A DNA stretch of 54,234 nt, taken from NCBI GenBank assembly GCA_902826055.1, contig CADEDJ010000014.1:1-54234 (forward strand), written 5' to 3'. Every line of letters starts with the position of its first letter. The first letter of the stretch is position 1. The notes beneath the pieces are model-generated. The model saw only the letters and a program-made list of their open reading frames with translations, had not been told where the DNA came from and did no database searches. This document shows positions 8,866 through 17,502 of this stretch, piece after piece. This stretch comes from an uncultured Nitrosomonas sp. Its GTDB lineage: Bacteria > Pseudomonadota > Gammaproteobacteria > Burkholderiales > Nitrosomonadaceae. Made by a program: the position numbers and the translations under genes.

Positions 8866-9840
8866 TTATTCGCCGGGATATTGCATACCAATCATTTCTC
8901 TGACTTGATCCATAATCTCCGTAATCGCTATTGATTCTGCCAGTGGCATGACAGTGCTTTCAATTCGATTTTGACGCAGACAGGAATCTACTTCAGCGGC
9001 TTCAAACTGATATCCGGGCGCACCCCAAGTGATTCGAGGCATTTTTTTAGAGCGCCAAAGTACCGCCAACCGCGCACGCCAAAACACGGGCAACCAAATC
9101 AGTCCTTCACTACCAAGAATTAACGCTTGATTGGGAATACGCGTACGAATAGCGCTGGCTAACACCGCAAGCTGGCCATTTGCGTACTTTAAAACGATGC
9201 CCGCTTGTTCATCGACTCCGCTAGCGCCCATATGTGCAAGCGCTTGGATAGCGACCGGTTTCAATCCAAACAAATGCGACGCCAGTGCGAGAGGATAAAC
9301 CGCGACATCAAGAATTGATCCACCAGCCAATACAGGATTGAGCAATCTTCCTTCAGGTTGCCATGCAGTTCTGAATCCGAAATCGGCCTTCAGCATACGC
9401 ACTTCACCAATCAATCCATCATTAACCCACTGCATGGCACGCTGATAAACAGGATTAAACCTTGACCACATGGCTTCCATAAGAAAAAGATTTCTCTCGC
9501 GAGCGTAAGCAGTCATTTGCCGAGCTTCTTTTGCATTGATGGCAAACGGTTTTTCGCATAGCACATGCTTACCGTTGGCAAGACACAGCAATGTATGTTC
9601 TTTATGAAAATTGTGGGGAGTCGCGATATAAATAACGTCGATCTCCGGATCTCTTGCTAGCTCTTCATATGAGCCATATGCCCGCGCAATGCGATGCTTT
9701 GCAGCAAAAATTTCGGCGCGAGTAAATGATCGGGAAGCCACAGCTACAACTTCTGCGCCCTGCGCCTTTTTGAGATCGCTGGTAAAGCGATCTGCAATTC
9801 GCCCGGTACTTAGAATACCCCATCGAACAAGTTTAGCCAT
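8866..9840 (-). CDS. Gfo/Idh/MocA family NAD(P)-dependent oxidoreductase
   Basis: The 324-aa protein starts with a Rossmann fold (WGILSTGRIADRF; canonical G.G..A). It contains the family signatures IDVIYIATPHNFH and GKHVLCEKPFAIN, where the Lys of EKP is the catalytic/cofactor-contacting residue. The C-terminal half fits the GFO_IDH_MocA C-terminal domain. Members oxidise or reduce sugars, inositols or related polyols; the substrate is unknown. No clear Shine-Dalgarno is visible. A large near-perfect palindrome lies 22 bp upstream of the start. The gene precedes the OlsF-like gene on the same strand, but the Pho promoter between them argues for separate transcription. Confidence 0.85.
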   Translation of the reverse strand: MAKLVRWGILSTGRIADRFTSDLKKAQGAEVVAVASRSFTRAEIFAAKHRIARAYGSYEELARDPEIDVIYIATPHNFHKEHTLLCLANGKHVLCEKPFAINAKEARQMTAYARERNLFLMEAMWSRFNPVYQRAMQWVNDGLIGEVRMLKADFGFRTAWQPEGRLLNPVLAGGSILDVAVYPLALASHLFGLKPVAIQALAHMGASGVDEQAGIVLKYANGQLAVLASAIRTRIPNQALILGSEGLIWLPVFWRARLAVLWRSKKMPRITWGAPGYQFEAAEVDSCLRQNRIESTVMPLAESIAITEIMDQVREMIGMQYPGE

Positions 9841-9861
9841 GAAATGATATCGCTTAAATTA

Positions 9862-9893
9862 ATCGGCATTTCCCATTAATGGATAATGCCGAT
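9862..9893. repeat. 32-bp interrupted palindrome upstream of the Gfo/Idh/MocA gene
   Basis: ATCGGCATT (9862-9870) and AATGCCGAT (9885-9893) are perfect inverted arms. The 10-bp palindrome CCATTAATGG (9873-9882) sits between them on the same centre, so 14 of 16 base pairs are symmetric. Its place just before a start codon suggests a repressor operator; a hairpin in the leader is the alternative. Confidence 0.6.
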
Positions 9894-10257
9894 ACAGCCT
9901 TCCATTCGTTAAAGCAAATGCAAATTATTGCACGTAATTACGATTACAAATTGGAGTGTATCGCGATTGCTACAGTTGCTTAAGATTTATTGAGTCTGAG
10001 TATGCATTCTCTTGCATGGATCGCCAACAACATGGGAGCATCAACTACCGCTTAAATATCAATTAATGATCCGTAACTGTAAAAGCGTGGCGATAACTAG
10101 GAAGTAATTTACGAAAAGCTATTGAATAAAAAGCTTGTAAAAAATATTAATCCACCCAAAAGCTAAGAAACTTATTTCATTCAGTGGTTATTCTCACAGA
10201 CTCGTTATAACAACTGACGTACGCTTATAAAATTAACCTCACAAAAACACAATCGGC
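9894..10257. other. Intergenic region before the radical SAM gene
   Basis: About 360 bp, AT-rich, with no supported gene. A TATAAA hexamer lies near 10224-10229 at a suitable distance from the radical SAM start, but it lacks a good -35. I see no repeat or RNA gene. Confidence 0.35.
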
Positions 10258-11472
10258 ATGCCAAATCATACAAAGAAGGTCGAAATCAATCTAGGATATG
10301 CATGCAATGCAAAGTGTCCCTTTTGCTACTACTATGAATCTGTTGTCACCAAATCAAATGAACACACACTGACAACAGAAGACGCCAAGAATCAATTATT
10401 GCAAGCAAAAATGTTGGGTATCGAGGAAATCGAGTTTACTGGCGGGGAAGTTACACTACGCAAAGATTTGCCTGAATTAATCGCGTATGCTAAGAAAAAA
10501 CTTGGTTTTTCCATTGTTTGTTTGATCACGAATGGTATCAGGTTATCCAAGCGCGATTATATGGCTAGTCTTGTCAATGCTGGTATTGACGATATCCTTT
10601 TCAGCGTTCATGGGCATGATGCGTATACACACGACTATTTAACAAAAGTACCCCGTAGTTTTCATCACATCATGAATGCCATAGATCACGCCCATGCATT
10701 CGGACTGCGTGTACGAACAAATACAGTGGTATGTAAAACAAACTACCGGCATGTTACGGAAATTATGCGTCTGCTCATCGACAAGAAAGTCGATAATATT
10801 AACTTTGTAATGTTTAATCCGGTCATTCAAGCAAAAAATACCGATATCGTCAAAGACGTCTATGTGAATTACGCAGATGCCGGCAGGGAAATCATCAAAG
10901 CCATACAATCATACGAAGCCGAGTTGCCCCATTTCAATGTGCGGTATATGCCGTTCTGCTTTCTCCCAGGGTATGAAAAATATATTACCAATATGGATCA
11001 AATGACCTTCGATCCGGATGAATGGGATAATTTCGCCAGTTTCAGAATTAGAAAAGGTGGTTTTGTCGCTTGGCTGTGCACTTTGGTAGGCATTATGCAT
11101 ATTCCCTACCTTGCTTTTATTGTTAAGCATGGACTGAAAGCAGTATGCACTGCTGGAATGAGCCGATTTTATGTCCTAAAAGACCGGATTAAAACAAAAA
11201 GCTGTAAGCAATGCGCTTATGAAAATGTATGCGATTATATTTATAACGACTATTACACCACTTTTGGTGAAGCAGGTATGACACCGGTTCGCGGAAATAA
11301 AATATATGATCCTACCTGGAGTATGATCGCTGCAAAAAATCGCAAACCTAGTGAATTACCAAAGAAATACCAACACATTATCGCTGCCAAAAACACTTTA
11401 CCTTGGACTAGTGATGCGACTACGCATGAAATCGTCCATGGCATACGTTGTACCGAGGACCTTAGATCTTAG
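10258..11472 (+). CDS. Radical SAM protein with C-terminal cysteine-rich region
   Basis: The 404-aa protein has the radical SAM motif C16-N-A-K-C20-P-F-C23, which binds the [4Fe-4S] cluster that cleaves S-adenosylmethionine. TGGE follows at 61-64, and a TIM-barrel pattern (LITNG, DDILFSVHGHD, RTNTVV). About residues 270-325 contain several further cysteines (WLCTLVG, AVCTAGM, SCKQCAYENVCDY), resembling a SPASM/twitch auxiliary cluster region. The substrate is unknown. The start has no obvious Shine-Dalgarno. It stands 88 bp before a heparinase-like gene on the same strand, which points to glycan or peptide modification. Confidence 0.82.
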   Translation: MPNHTKKVEINLGYACNAKCPFCYYYESVVTKSNEHTLTTEDAKNQLLQAKMLGIEEIEFTGGEVTLRKDLPELIAYAKKKLGFSIVCLITNGIRLSKRDYMASLVNAGIDDILFSVHGHDAYTHDYLTKVPRSFHHIMNAIDHAHAFGLRVRTNTVVCKTNYRHVTEIMRLLIDKKVDNINFVMFNPVIQAKNTDIVKDVYVNYADAGREIIKAIQSYEAELPHFNVRYMPFCFLPGYEKYITNMDQMTFDPDEWDNFASFRIRKGGFVAWLCTLVGIMHIPYLAFIVKHGLKAVCTAGMSRFYVLKDRIKTKSCKQCAYENVCDYIYNDYYTTFGEAGMTPVRGNKIYDPTWSMIAAKNRKPSELPKKYQHIIAAKNTLPWTSDATTHEIVHGIRCTEDLRS

Positions 11473-11560
11473 CAGCAAATATGACCAAGCATTCATGGCA
11501 GTTACCCAGATATGAAATGCCGCTAAACATACCCTTCATTTTTGCTAGCGATCAGTAAAA

Positions 11561-13423
11561 ATGCCCTTGGAAGAATTACTGTATCGGATCATAAGACGCT
11601 TATCGCTGTTGGGTATGTGGGTCAAAATGAAAGCCGGTTTTGGTTTGCCGTTCAGAAAGAAGCATGATCCTGCGCAATATATCTTTTGTCACAGCAAGCA
11701 ACCCTGTCTACCAAATCTTCCCTGGTTTCATGAAATACTTCCCTCACCTGAATCGTATATTGCTTCCGTAATTTCAGAAAATAACGATAGCTGGCACAAA
11801 GAGCCAAATAGAAAGCGCAAGGAGCAGTGGCCAGTCAAATTTTTTCCACGTATCCGTTTCTCACCGGGTAATCCGATAGGTGATGTCCAATCAGTCTGGC
11901 ATCGATCTCGCTTACAAAATCTAGTCACGTTAGGCTTAATGAGTCACTTAACGGATAATTCGTATACCCGACATCAAATTACGCAACACATAGAAACGGC
12001 CTTGCAATCATGGCTTAATGCTAATCCTTGGTTGCTTGGTATACATTATATTTCGACGATGGAATGCGCGTTAAGGTTAATCAGCATTTGCCATACCTTC
12101 GATATGATCAGAAACTATCAAGTCAGCTCACAAGCATGGCAAAATCTTACCTACCTCGCCCACAGCCATGCCTATTTCATTCGACGTAGACTCTGCCTTT
12201 ATTCATACGCTGGAAATCATACGCTGGGTGAATGTGCAGGACTGATTTATGCTGGCATACTCTTTCCTGAATTTCCGAATGCCAAAGAATGGTTGTTAAC
12301 CGGTTTACATCACATGGAACGGGAAGCAAGCATTCAGATTCTTGAAGATGGTGGCAATCGTGAACAATCTTTTCGTTATCTCGCTTTAATTGTCGATCTA
12401 TGCGGACTGGTTACAGTACTTTTGAAACATCACAATCAACTCGTACCTGAGGCTATTGAACAAGCCTGGAAACGCGGAAGTGCATTTCTGCAAACATTTT
12501 CCGGCTCACCCGATGACTTGCCTGCTGTTGGCGATAGCGACGACGGTTACGCATTGTCACCCTACCTCAAGCTATCCTGGCAAAATGACATGAATAATGT
12601 CCATGCACCGGAAAACCATCTACAAGTTTTCAAACCATCAGGATATTCCAGAATTTTCGGTGCAATCCATCATGGCACCATGCGATTTAGTCATGGCAAA
12701 CTTGGTGCAGCATCTGGATTTGGCCATGGACATGCTGATGCCTTATCGGTTTGCTGGAACATCGGTGATCAATCACTATTTGTCGATCCGGGAACCTATT
12801 TGTATGATGAAGAACCGCGCTTTAGATATTATTTTCGTGGTACCTCAGCGCACAATTCCGTAATGGTAGACGGGCTTGATCAAGCATTGCAAAATCATAA
12901 AACCACATTTGGCTGGCTAAAACCTTATACCGCACAACTGGTGTGGCATCATCCTAATTTTAATAATAAAAGTGTTCTATTAGCTAATCATGACGGTTAT
13001 GTTGATATCGAGGTCATCCACTGGCGAGCGTTAATATACGATCACCAAATTGGATGGATCATATGGGATCGCTTGGAGGGTAAAAGCGAACATACGCTTG
13101 TTATGCATTGGCATATAGATGCACCCATCGAAATATTAACGGATGAAATCTTGATCCACACTGCAGATGCGGATTGGTCGGTTTATGTCAGTGGTGGAAA
13201 ACCAACGCTATATCATGGCAACGAGGATCTGCCCCTTGGATGGATTGCGAGAAAATATGGGGTACGAGAAGCGATTAATACCATAAGAATCGAAATCCAA
13301 ACTCAATTGCCTCATGAATTACTGACGCTAATCAGCCTAAGGCATGAAAACCCACCGAGATTTTCTCTGGATGATGAATTAATTACTGTGCTTCGCAAGA
13401 AAGCACAAAATTGTAACAATTAG
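11561..13423 (+). CDS. Heparinase II/III family protein
   Basis: The 620-aa protein has an alpha/alpha-toroid N-terminal half (about 90-350) and a beta-sheet C-terminal half. Its hallmark is GFGHGHADALSVCWN, then DPGTYLYDEEPRFRYYFRGT and AHNSVMVDG. These match heparinase_II_III proteins, polysaccharide lyases acting on uronic-acid-containing glycans. I see no signal peptide, so its location is uncertain; such proteins also occur in exopolysaccharide clusters with unknown substrates. The stop lies only 3 bp from the convergent epimerase stop. A weak Shine-Dalgarno precedes the ATG. Probably transcribed with the radical SAM gene. Confidence 0.85.
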   Translation: MPLEELLYRIIRRLSLLGMWVKMKAGFGLPFRKKHDPAQYIFCHSKQPCLPNLPWFHEILPSPESYIASVISENNDSWHKEPNRKRKEQWPVKFFPRIRFSPGNPIGDVQSVWHRSRLQNLVTLGLMSHLTDNSYTRHQITQHIETALQSWLNANPWLLGIHYISTMECALRLISICHTFDMIRNYQVSSQAWQNLTYLAHSHAYFIRRRLCLYSYAGNHTLGECAGLIYAGILFPEFPNAKEWLLTGLHHMEREASIQILEDGGNREQSFRYLALIVDLCGLVTVLLKHHNQLVPEAIEQAWKRGSAFLQTFSGSPDDLPAVGDSDDGYALSPYLKLSWQNDMNNVHAPENHLQVFKPSGYSRIFGAIHHGTMRFSHGKLGAASGFGHGHADALSVCWNIGDQSLFVDPGTYLYDEEPRFRYYFRGTSAHNSVMVDGLDQALQNHKTTFGWLKPYTAQLVWHHPNFNNKSVLLANHDGYVDIEVIHWRALIYDHQIGWIIWDRLEGKSEHTLVMHWHIDAPIEILTDEILIHTADADWSVYVSGGKPTLYHGNEDLPLGWIARKYGVREAINTIRIEIQTQLPHELLTLISLRHENPPRFSLDDELITVLRKKAQNCNN

Positions 13424-13426
13424 CAA

Positions 13427-14485
13427 TCAGCTATAGTCACTTGAGAAATGCTCTTGCAGAATATTGACAATACGTCGACCTGCGCCCTGCTCGCCGTAAA
13501 CGCACGGGAATTGCCGGTTATAGCGATAGCGCCTTTGAAGACATACCTTATCGCGGATAATTGCTGGAGAAAACCCGGTTAACACGTTAGCACCCGCAAC
13601 TATCGTTTCCGGCCGCTCAGTATTATCTCGTACGGTAACGCAAGGTACTCCAAAAATATACGCCTCTTCCTGGATAGTGCCGCTGTCGGTAATGATTATC
13701 TCGGCAAATTTTTCGTAAGAGAGTGAAGTCAGTGGATCGACTGGATCAATCACCGCTATCCGTGACAAGAGATCCAGGCTAAGGCCATGATTCCTCATGG
13801 CTGCCCCTGTTCGTGGGTGCATGGGGAAAATCATAGCATCGAATTCATCAGCCAGCGTATTGAGTGCAGTAAAGACATTTCTCATCCTTTGACTGCTTTC
13901 AGTAAATTCTTTGCGATGTAAAGTGACATACGCGTAGTTATCCAAACGCGGTTTAATCAATTCATCAGCAAAATCTTGAATCAGATCAATAGTTGTATTG
14001 CCCACATTAAAAATCTGCCCACGCAAATCAGGAATCTTTTTTAAATACTCGACTTGATGTTGCGTATAGGCAAAAAGATAGTGAGCGGCACTGTCCACCA
14101 TAATTCGATTACGTTCTTCATACATACGGTTATCAAATGAACGCAACCCAGCTTCTACATGAGCCAATTCGACATCAGAATAAATTGCTGCAAGTGCGCC
14201 AACAAGCGAAGCGGCAGTATCTCCATTGACAAGAATCAAATCAATATCATGGAGATGTATCAGCTCAGATACCCAGTCAATTGCTGCACCAATACTATAG
14301 GCTCGGGGAAAAATAAAATCTGGTTTATATCCCATCCTGGCAAAAATCACTTCGCGCAACAGCGGATCTTGATGTTGATTGGTATGTAAGACGACAAAAT
14401 CGATATGCGCTTCACGCAGTGCTTGTACTATGGCATAGTTCTTCATGACCTCCGGCCGAGTGCCAATGACAATTCCGACTTTCAA
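13427..14485 (-). CDS. UDP-N-acetylglucosamine 2-epimerase (non-hydrolysing type)
   Basis: WecB-like enzyme converting UDP-GlcNAc to UDP-ManNAc. The 352-aa protein shows the N-terminal GTRPE signature, VNGDTAASLVGALAA, HVEAGLRSFDNRMYEERNR and, near the C-terminus, ITDSGTIQEEAYIFGVPCVTVRDNTERPE. The usual GTRPEAIK is GTRPEVMK here, and TDSGG is TDSGT, so it is a divergent member. The start codon is TTG at 14485 and overlaps the TGA of the upstream SGNH gene (TTGA), so the two are translationally coupled. The product would feed surface-glycan synthesis. Confidence 0.88.
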   Translation of the reverse strand: MKVGIVIGTRPEVMKNYAIVQALREAHIDFVVLHTNQHQDPLLREVIFARMGYKPDFIFPRAYSIGAAIDWVSELIHLHDIDLILVNGDTAASLVGALAAIYSDVELAHVEAGLRSFDNRMYEERNRIMVDSAAHYLFAYTQHQVEYLKKIPDLRGQIFNVGNTTIDLIQDFADELIKPRLDNYAYVTLHRKEFTESSQRMRNVFTALNTLADEFDAMIFPMHPRTGAAMRNHGLSLDLLSRIAVIDPVDPLTSLSYEKFAEIIITDSGTIQEEAYIFGVPCVTVRDNTERPETIVAGANVLTGFSPAIIRDKVCLQRRYRYNRQFPCVYGEQGAGRRIVNILQEHFSSDYS

Positions 14486-15045
14486 CGCTCGACTATGGCA
14501 GTAGAAAATGACTCTGCTACAAGGCGATTTCCTTGTTCGTTGAAATGAACAGGATCAACATAGCACTCGCGACTCAAACCATTGATTGGTACCCAAAGCG
14601 AACGCTTGTTTTCTGCGCAAAGCTGCTTGATGGTATCGTTATACTGTTTGCGTAATTCAACAGTATTTTTACAGAAAAAAATATGCCCGTCTGGATAAAT
14701 AGGTGGAATTTCACCACAATAAATAGCTTTATACTTCTTGATCAACAAAGTACGGACAATCTGGCGGTAATATTCTTCAAAAAGATCGAGAGGCGTTTCA
14801 TTACCAACATCATTGGTACCGATCAGTACACAAGCTTGATAGGTATCACTAATCACCTCAATTTCATTATTAAGTAAGAACCACAAATCACGTGCCGTGT
14901 AACCATTCACGCTACGATTGATCGTACGCCACTGATAAGGTGTACGCATAGTCAACATTTGTGCAAGGTATAAAGGATAACAACCATAAGTGCGCGCACC
15001 AAAAGTCTGGCTATCACCTATGCAAAGCAAGTTCTGGTAATGCAT
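14482..15045 (-). CDS. SGNH/GDSL-type hydrolase
   Basis: The 187-aa protein contains the four SGNH blocks. Block I is IGDSQTFG with the nucleophile Ser, block II is NRSVNGYTARDL, block III is IGTNDVG, and block V is YVDPVHFNEQG with the catalytic Asp and His. Such enzymes are esterases, often acting on O-acetyl groups of carbohydrates. There is no signal peptide. AAGGCG sits just before the ATG. It overlaps the epimerase start by 4 bp, so a role in deacetylating or editing the same glycan is plausible, but this is inferred from position only. Confidence 0.85.
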   Translation of the reverse strand: MHYQNLLCIGDSQTFGARTYGCYPLYLAQMLTMRTPYQWRTINRSVNGYTARDLWFLLNNEIEVISDTYQACVLIGTNDVGNETPLDLFEEYYRQIVRTLLIKKYKAIYCGEIPPIYPDGHIFFCKNTVELRKQYNDTIKQLCAENKRSLWVPINGLSRECYVDPVHFNEQGNRLVAESFSTAIVER

Positions 15046-15484
15046 ATCGCCTTTTTTATTATTTATTACAATCTATCTTGCAGAAATTGCAGTGATTAAC
15101 GGAAATTAGAGAAAACCACTACCAATGCAAATTTCCAGAACCGTGTTGCCACGGTTTGAAGGGTATCAGATTTGTTATTTTTGAAAAAATTTGCTGCAAG
15201 TTATTGTGATTCTTGTATTCGAATTTTATTAACCCTATCCATTTTTTCACTGCTAAAAAATTTTTCAGCCACTATCCTTGCCTGTCAAAATTTTCAATGT
15301 GCATCGTATTTTACCTGATTACGCTGTATCTCAGCATGAATTTTCAGCAAAAATTCTATCAATACAGTATGTTATTTAGAATAAGACAAGATAAGCACCG
15401 ATTTTTTCTACCATTTGCAAAAATACTACACAAGCTATTAAGAAAATTTTCCAAAGAAAGCACCAGATTTGTGATTTTAGAAAA
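15046..15484. other. 439-bp AT-rich intergenic region with a hairpin
   Basis: No supported gene. AACCGTG (15139-15145) and CACGGTT (15150-15156) form a 7-bp stem with a 4-nt loop. A TTG-started open frame of 102 codons from 15213 runs into the end of the opposite-strand hydrolase gene; its composition is low-complexity and it lacks a ribosome site, so I do not call it. Confidence 0.4.
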
Positions 15485-16261
15485 TCAATTGCATGTGATA
15501 GCTAAATTTGCCAAGCAATGATGATTAAACCATCGTGCAATTACACAGGCAAGCCATTCTGGCTCATCAAGTGGCAAATCATGACCGGCAGTGTCATGTT
15601 GTAAATAATCTGTTTGCCAGGCTTGGGATAATTTGAGACTGCAATGGTAATCCACTAGTCGATCGGCTGTGCTGGTTACAACCAATATCGATTGTCTGGG
15701 TTTGTTAACAGGCAGAGAAAATTTGACTGCTGCAAGAAATTGGTTTTTAGCGCTGACTGTCGACACGGGGCATTGCCGCTGCCAGCTTTGCCAATTTCTG
15801 AGCAACTGGCCGTCATGCTGATGGTAATTAGAAGTCAGATTCAGAATATCTGCTTCCCGTTCTGCAGGAGTATGGACAATCACTCTTAAAAGACGAGGGT
15901 ACGCCATCCAGTGTAAACGCTGATAAAACGGAGATAGCGGCTTCACACTGGTGTTAATCAAAACGGCGGCTTCCACTTCATTTGGATAACGGCACATCCA
16001 GTCGATTGCGATCATTCCACCCATGGAGAGGCCAATCAGCGTTAACGGATAGCTGGCCATTATCTGCCCGCGCAATGCATCGGTCATTGCCGCTATGGTT
16101 GTTGGACTGACAGCATGGCAAAGCCGCCCATTACCGGGAACATCGGGAGTACTGATTAAGCTGTGAGGAAAACGTTGCTGTAATGCATCAGTAAAATCCC
16201 CCCAGTGTCTGGCATCGCGCAATAGGCCGCGAATCAGGACAAAATGGACGCGGTCCGTCAT
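15485..16261 (-). CDS. Alpha/beta-fold hydrolase
   Basis: The 258-aa protein has HFVLIRGLLRDARHW (oxyanion region), the nucleophile elbow GLSMGG, an acidic residue in TSTADRLVD and the catalytic His in TAGHDLPLDEP. It is probably a cytoplasmic esterase or lipase-like enzyme; the substrate is unknown. ATG at 16261 overlaps the TGA of the upstream M14-like gene (ATGA), which supports this start over an in-frame one 9 bp earlier and indicates coupled translation. Confidence 0.8.
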   Translation of the reverse strand: MTDRVHFVLIRGLLRDARHWGDFTDALQQRFPHSLISTPDVPGNGRLCHAVSPTTIAAMTDALRGQIMASYPLTLIGLSMGGMIAIDWMCRYPNEVEAAVLINTSVKPLSPFYQRLHWMAYPRLLRVIVHTPAEREADILNLTSNYHQHDGQLLRNWQSWQRQCPVSTVSAKNQFLAAVKFSLPVNKPRQSILVVTSTADRLVDYHCSLKLSQAWQTDYLQHDTAGHDLPLDEPEWLACVIARWFNHHCLANLAITCN

Positions 16262-17286
16262 GAATACCACAACATCAAAGCCTGCTGCTCCAGCTCTGCG
16301 GCTTCACGATTATTAATCCAATCTTGATACGACAACGTGGCATGCAGCAAAAATTCCATCAAAATCAGATGACTTCTCAATACTCGATTAAGGCGATGCG
16401 GTTTGATTGGATGATACAAACCTTGTAATTGCCTGAGCTGCAGAGGGTTTTTGCGAATCCACCGCCACGAACCCATTTCAAGGGTTAAGGGTAGAAAAAT
16501 ATTATTGCTTTTCAGCGACCTCAAGTACAAAAAATCCCATAGATCGCCATGCACCAGATAATGCTGGGATTGCGGTTCGAAAAGATAGTCTTGATGCGGA
16601 TAAGTTTGGATGAAAAGATTGCGCAAATTACATACTTCTTTTAAATGTTTGATCGGTTCAATACGGCTCCTGGCATAGGGAAACCAGATTTGGTTACGAA
16701 AACCAAAACCTGAATGACAATCCAGAACCAGGCTAAACGGCGCAGACAAGACTTCCCGTTCAACAAAATCACACAGCGCTTGCGCTTCCGGTTGCATCGC
16801 TTCGCCTGCTTTGCCTCTATACCACGGCAATAAAGAAGAAATGCGATGACCACCCGCCAGTAAAATGGTTTTCTCAACGCTTTCGACTGGCGCATTACGC
16901 ATCAAATCAACACCCTGGCCATTGGCACGTGTATTTCTCAACATACCGACCGGATTCACGATAGGTATGACGTTAATTCTGACATGTTGCAATATGTCAG
17001 CCAAAACCCGATCCCACTTCAAGCGTTCCAGCAAACCTTCAAGAAAAGCGGTGATCACTTGCGTGCCAATTCGCTCCAAACCATGAATACCGGCCACATA
17101 AGTAATGCACGGCATATCCTCCGCACTATTGCCAAGCGTCAAGGCATAAACCGGCAAAGTGTCGTTACCGTATGGTACTTGACACAACACTTTGCTTTTT
17201 AAATGCGCAGTATTGCCTTGTTGAACGATCGTTTCGATTTGCTCAAGCTCGGGTAAAAATTGTCTCAGTGTCGATGTATCGTGCAT
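16258..17286 (-). CDS. M14-like zinc carboxypeptidase / succinylglutamate-desuccinylase-like protein
   Basis: The 342-aa protein carries an M14-type set of motifs: VAGIHGLE (H..E zinc ligands), NPVGMLRNTRANGQGVDLMRN (substrate-binding Arg/Asn), LDCHSGFG (third zinc ligand His) and LTLEMGSW (catalytic Glu). This is the pattern of M14 peptidases and related amidohydrolases. No signal peptide is seen. The preferred peptide or amide is unknown. It is the first gene of a two-gene unit with the alpha/beta hydrolase and is divergent from the PlcP-like gene. Confidence 0.78.
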   Translation of the reverse strand: MHDTSTLRQFLPELEQIETIVQQGNTAHLKSKVLCQVPYGNDTLPVYALTLGNSAEDMPCITYVAGIHGLERIGTQVITAFLEGLLERLKWDRVLADILQHVRINVIPIVNPVGMLRNTRANGQGVDLMRNAPVESVEKTILLAGGHRISSLLPWYRGKAGEAMQPEAQALCDFVEREVLSAPFSLVLDCHSGFGFRNQIWFPYARSRIEPIKHLKEVCNLRNLFIQTYPHQDYLFEPQSQHYLVHGDLWDFLYLRSLKSNNIFLPLTLEMGSWRWIRKNPLQLRQLQGLYHPIKPHRLNRVLRSHLILMEFLLHATLSYQDWINNREAAELEQQALMLWYS

Positions 17287-17389
17287 GGGTTTGTAAAGGT
17301 AGCATACTGCAAAATTTTCGGTTCATTTGACAATGTAAATCTTACTTCAAACTATCTATCGCTATCAAAGAATCCATACAAAAGAACAC

Positions 17390-17467
17390 CTTTATTTAAA
17401 TTTTAATAAAGATTTCATCAATATTTAATAAATGCTTCAAGGAAACTTAACAAATACCTTTTATGCT
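17390..17467 (+). promoter_or_regulatory. Degenerate 11-bp repeat array, weak Pho-box candidate, before the PlcP-like gene
   Basis: At exact 11-bp steps the heptamers are CTTTATT (17390), TTTTAAT (17401), ATTTCAT (17412), ATTTAAT (17423), GCTTCAA (17434) and ACTTAAC (17445). Ten nucleotides later is TATGCT (17462-17467). The best units match CTGTCAT at 4-5 of 7 positions and the last two poorly. The -10 geometry equals that of the stronger Pho promoters here, including the same TATGCT as at 39703. AT-richness makes chance matches likely. Confidence 0.4.
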
Positions 17468-17502
17468 GTGAAACCATCACGAACTCACTTAAAAAGGCAG
17501 TT

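Noticed and set aside
8709..8891. 60-codon frame on the minus strand between the oxidoreductase and OlsF-like genes
   Set aside because: It covers the Pho-box promoter, overlaps both neighbours and has no ribosome site or protein-like pattern.
15213..15521. 102-codon open frame on the plus strand in the 15.0-15.5 kb gap
   Set aside because: TTG start without ribosome site, low-complexity composition, and it runs into the 3' end of the opposite-strand hydrolase gene.
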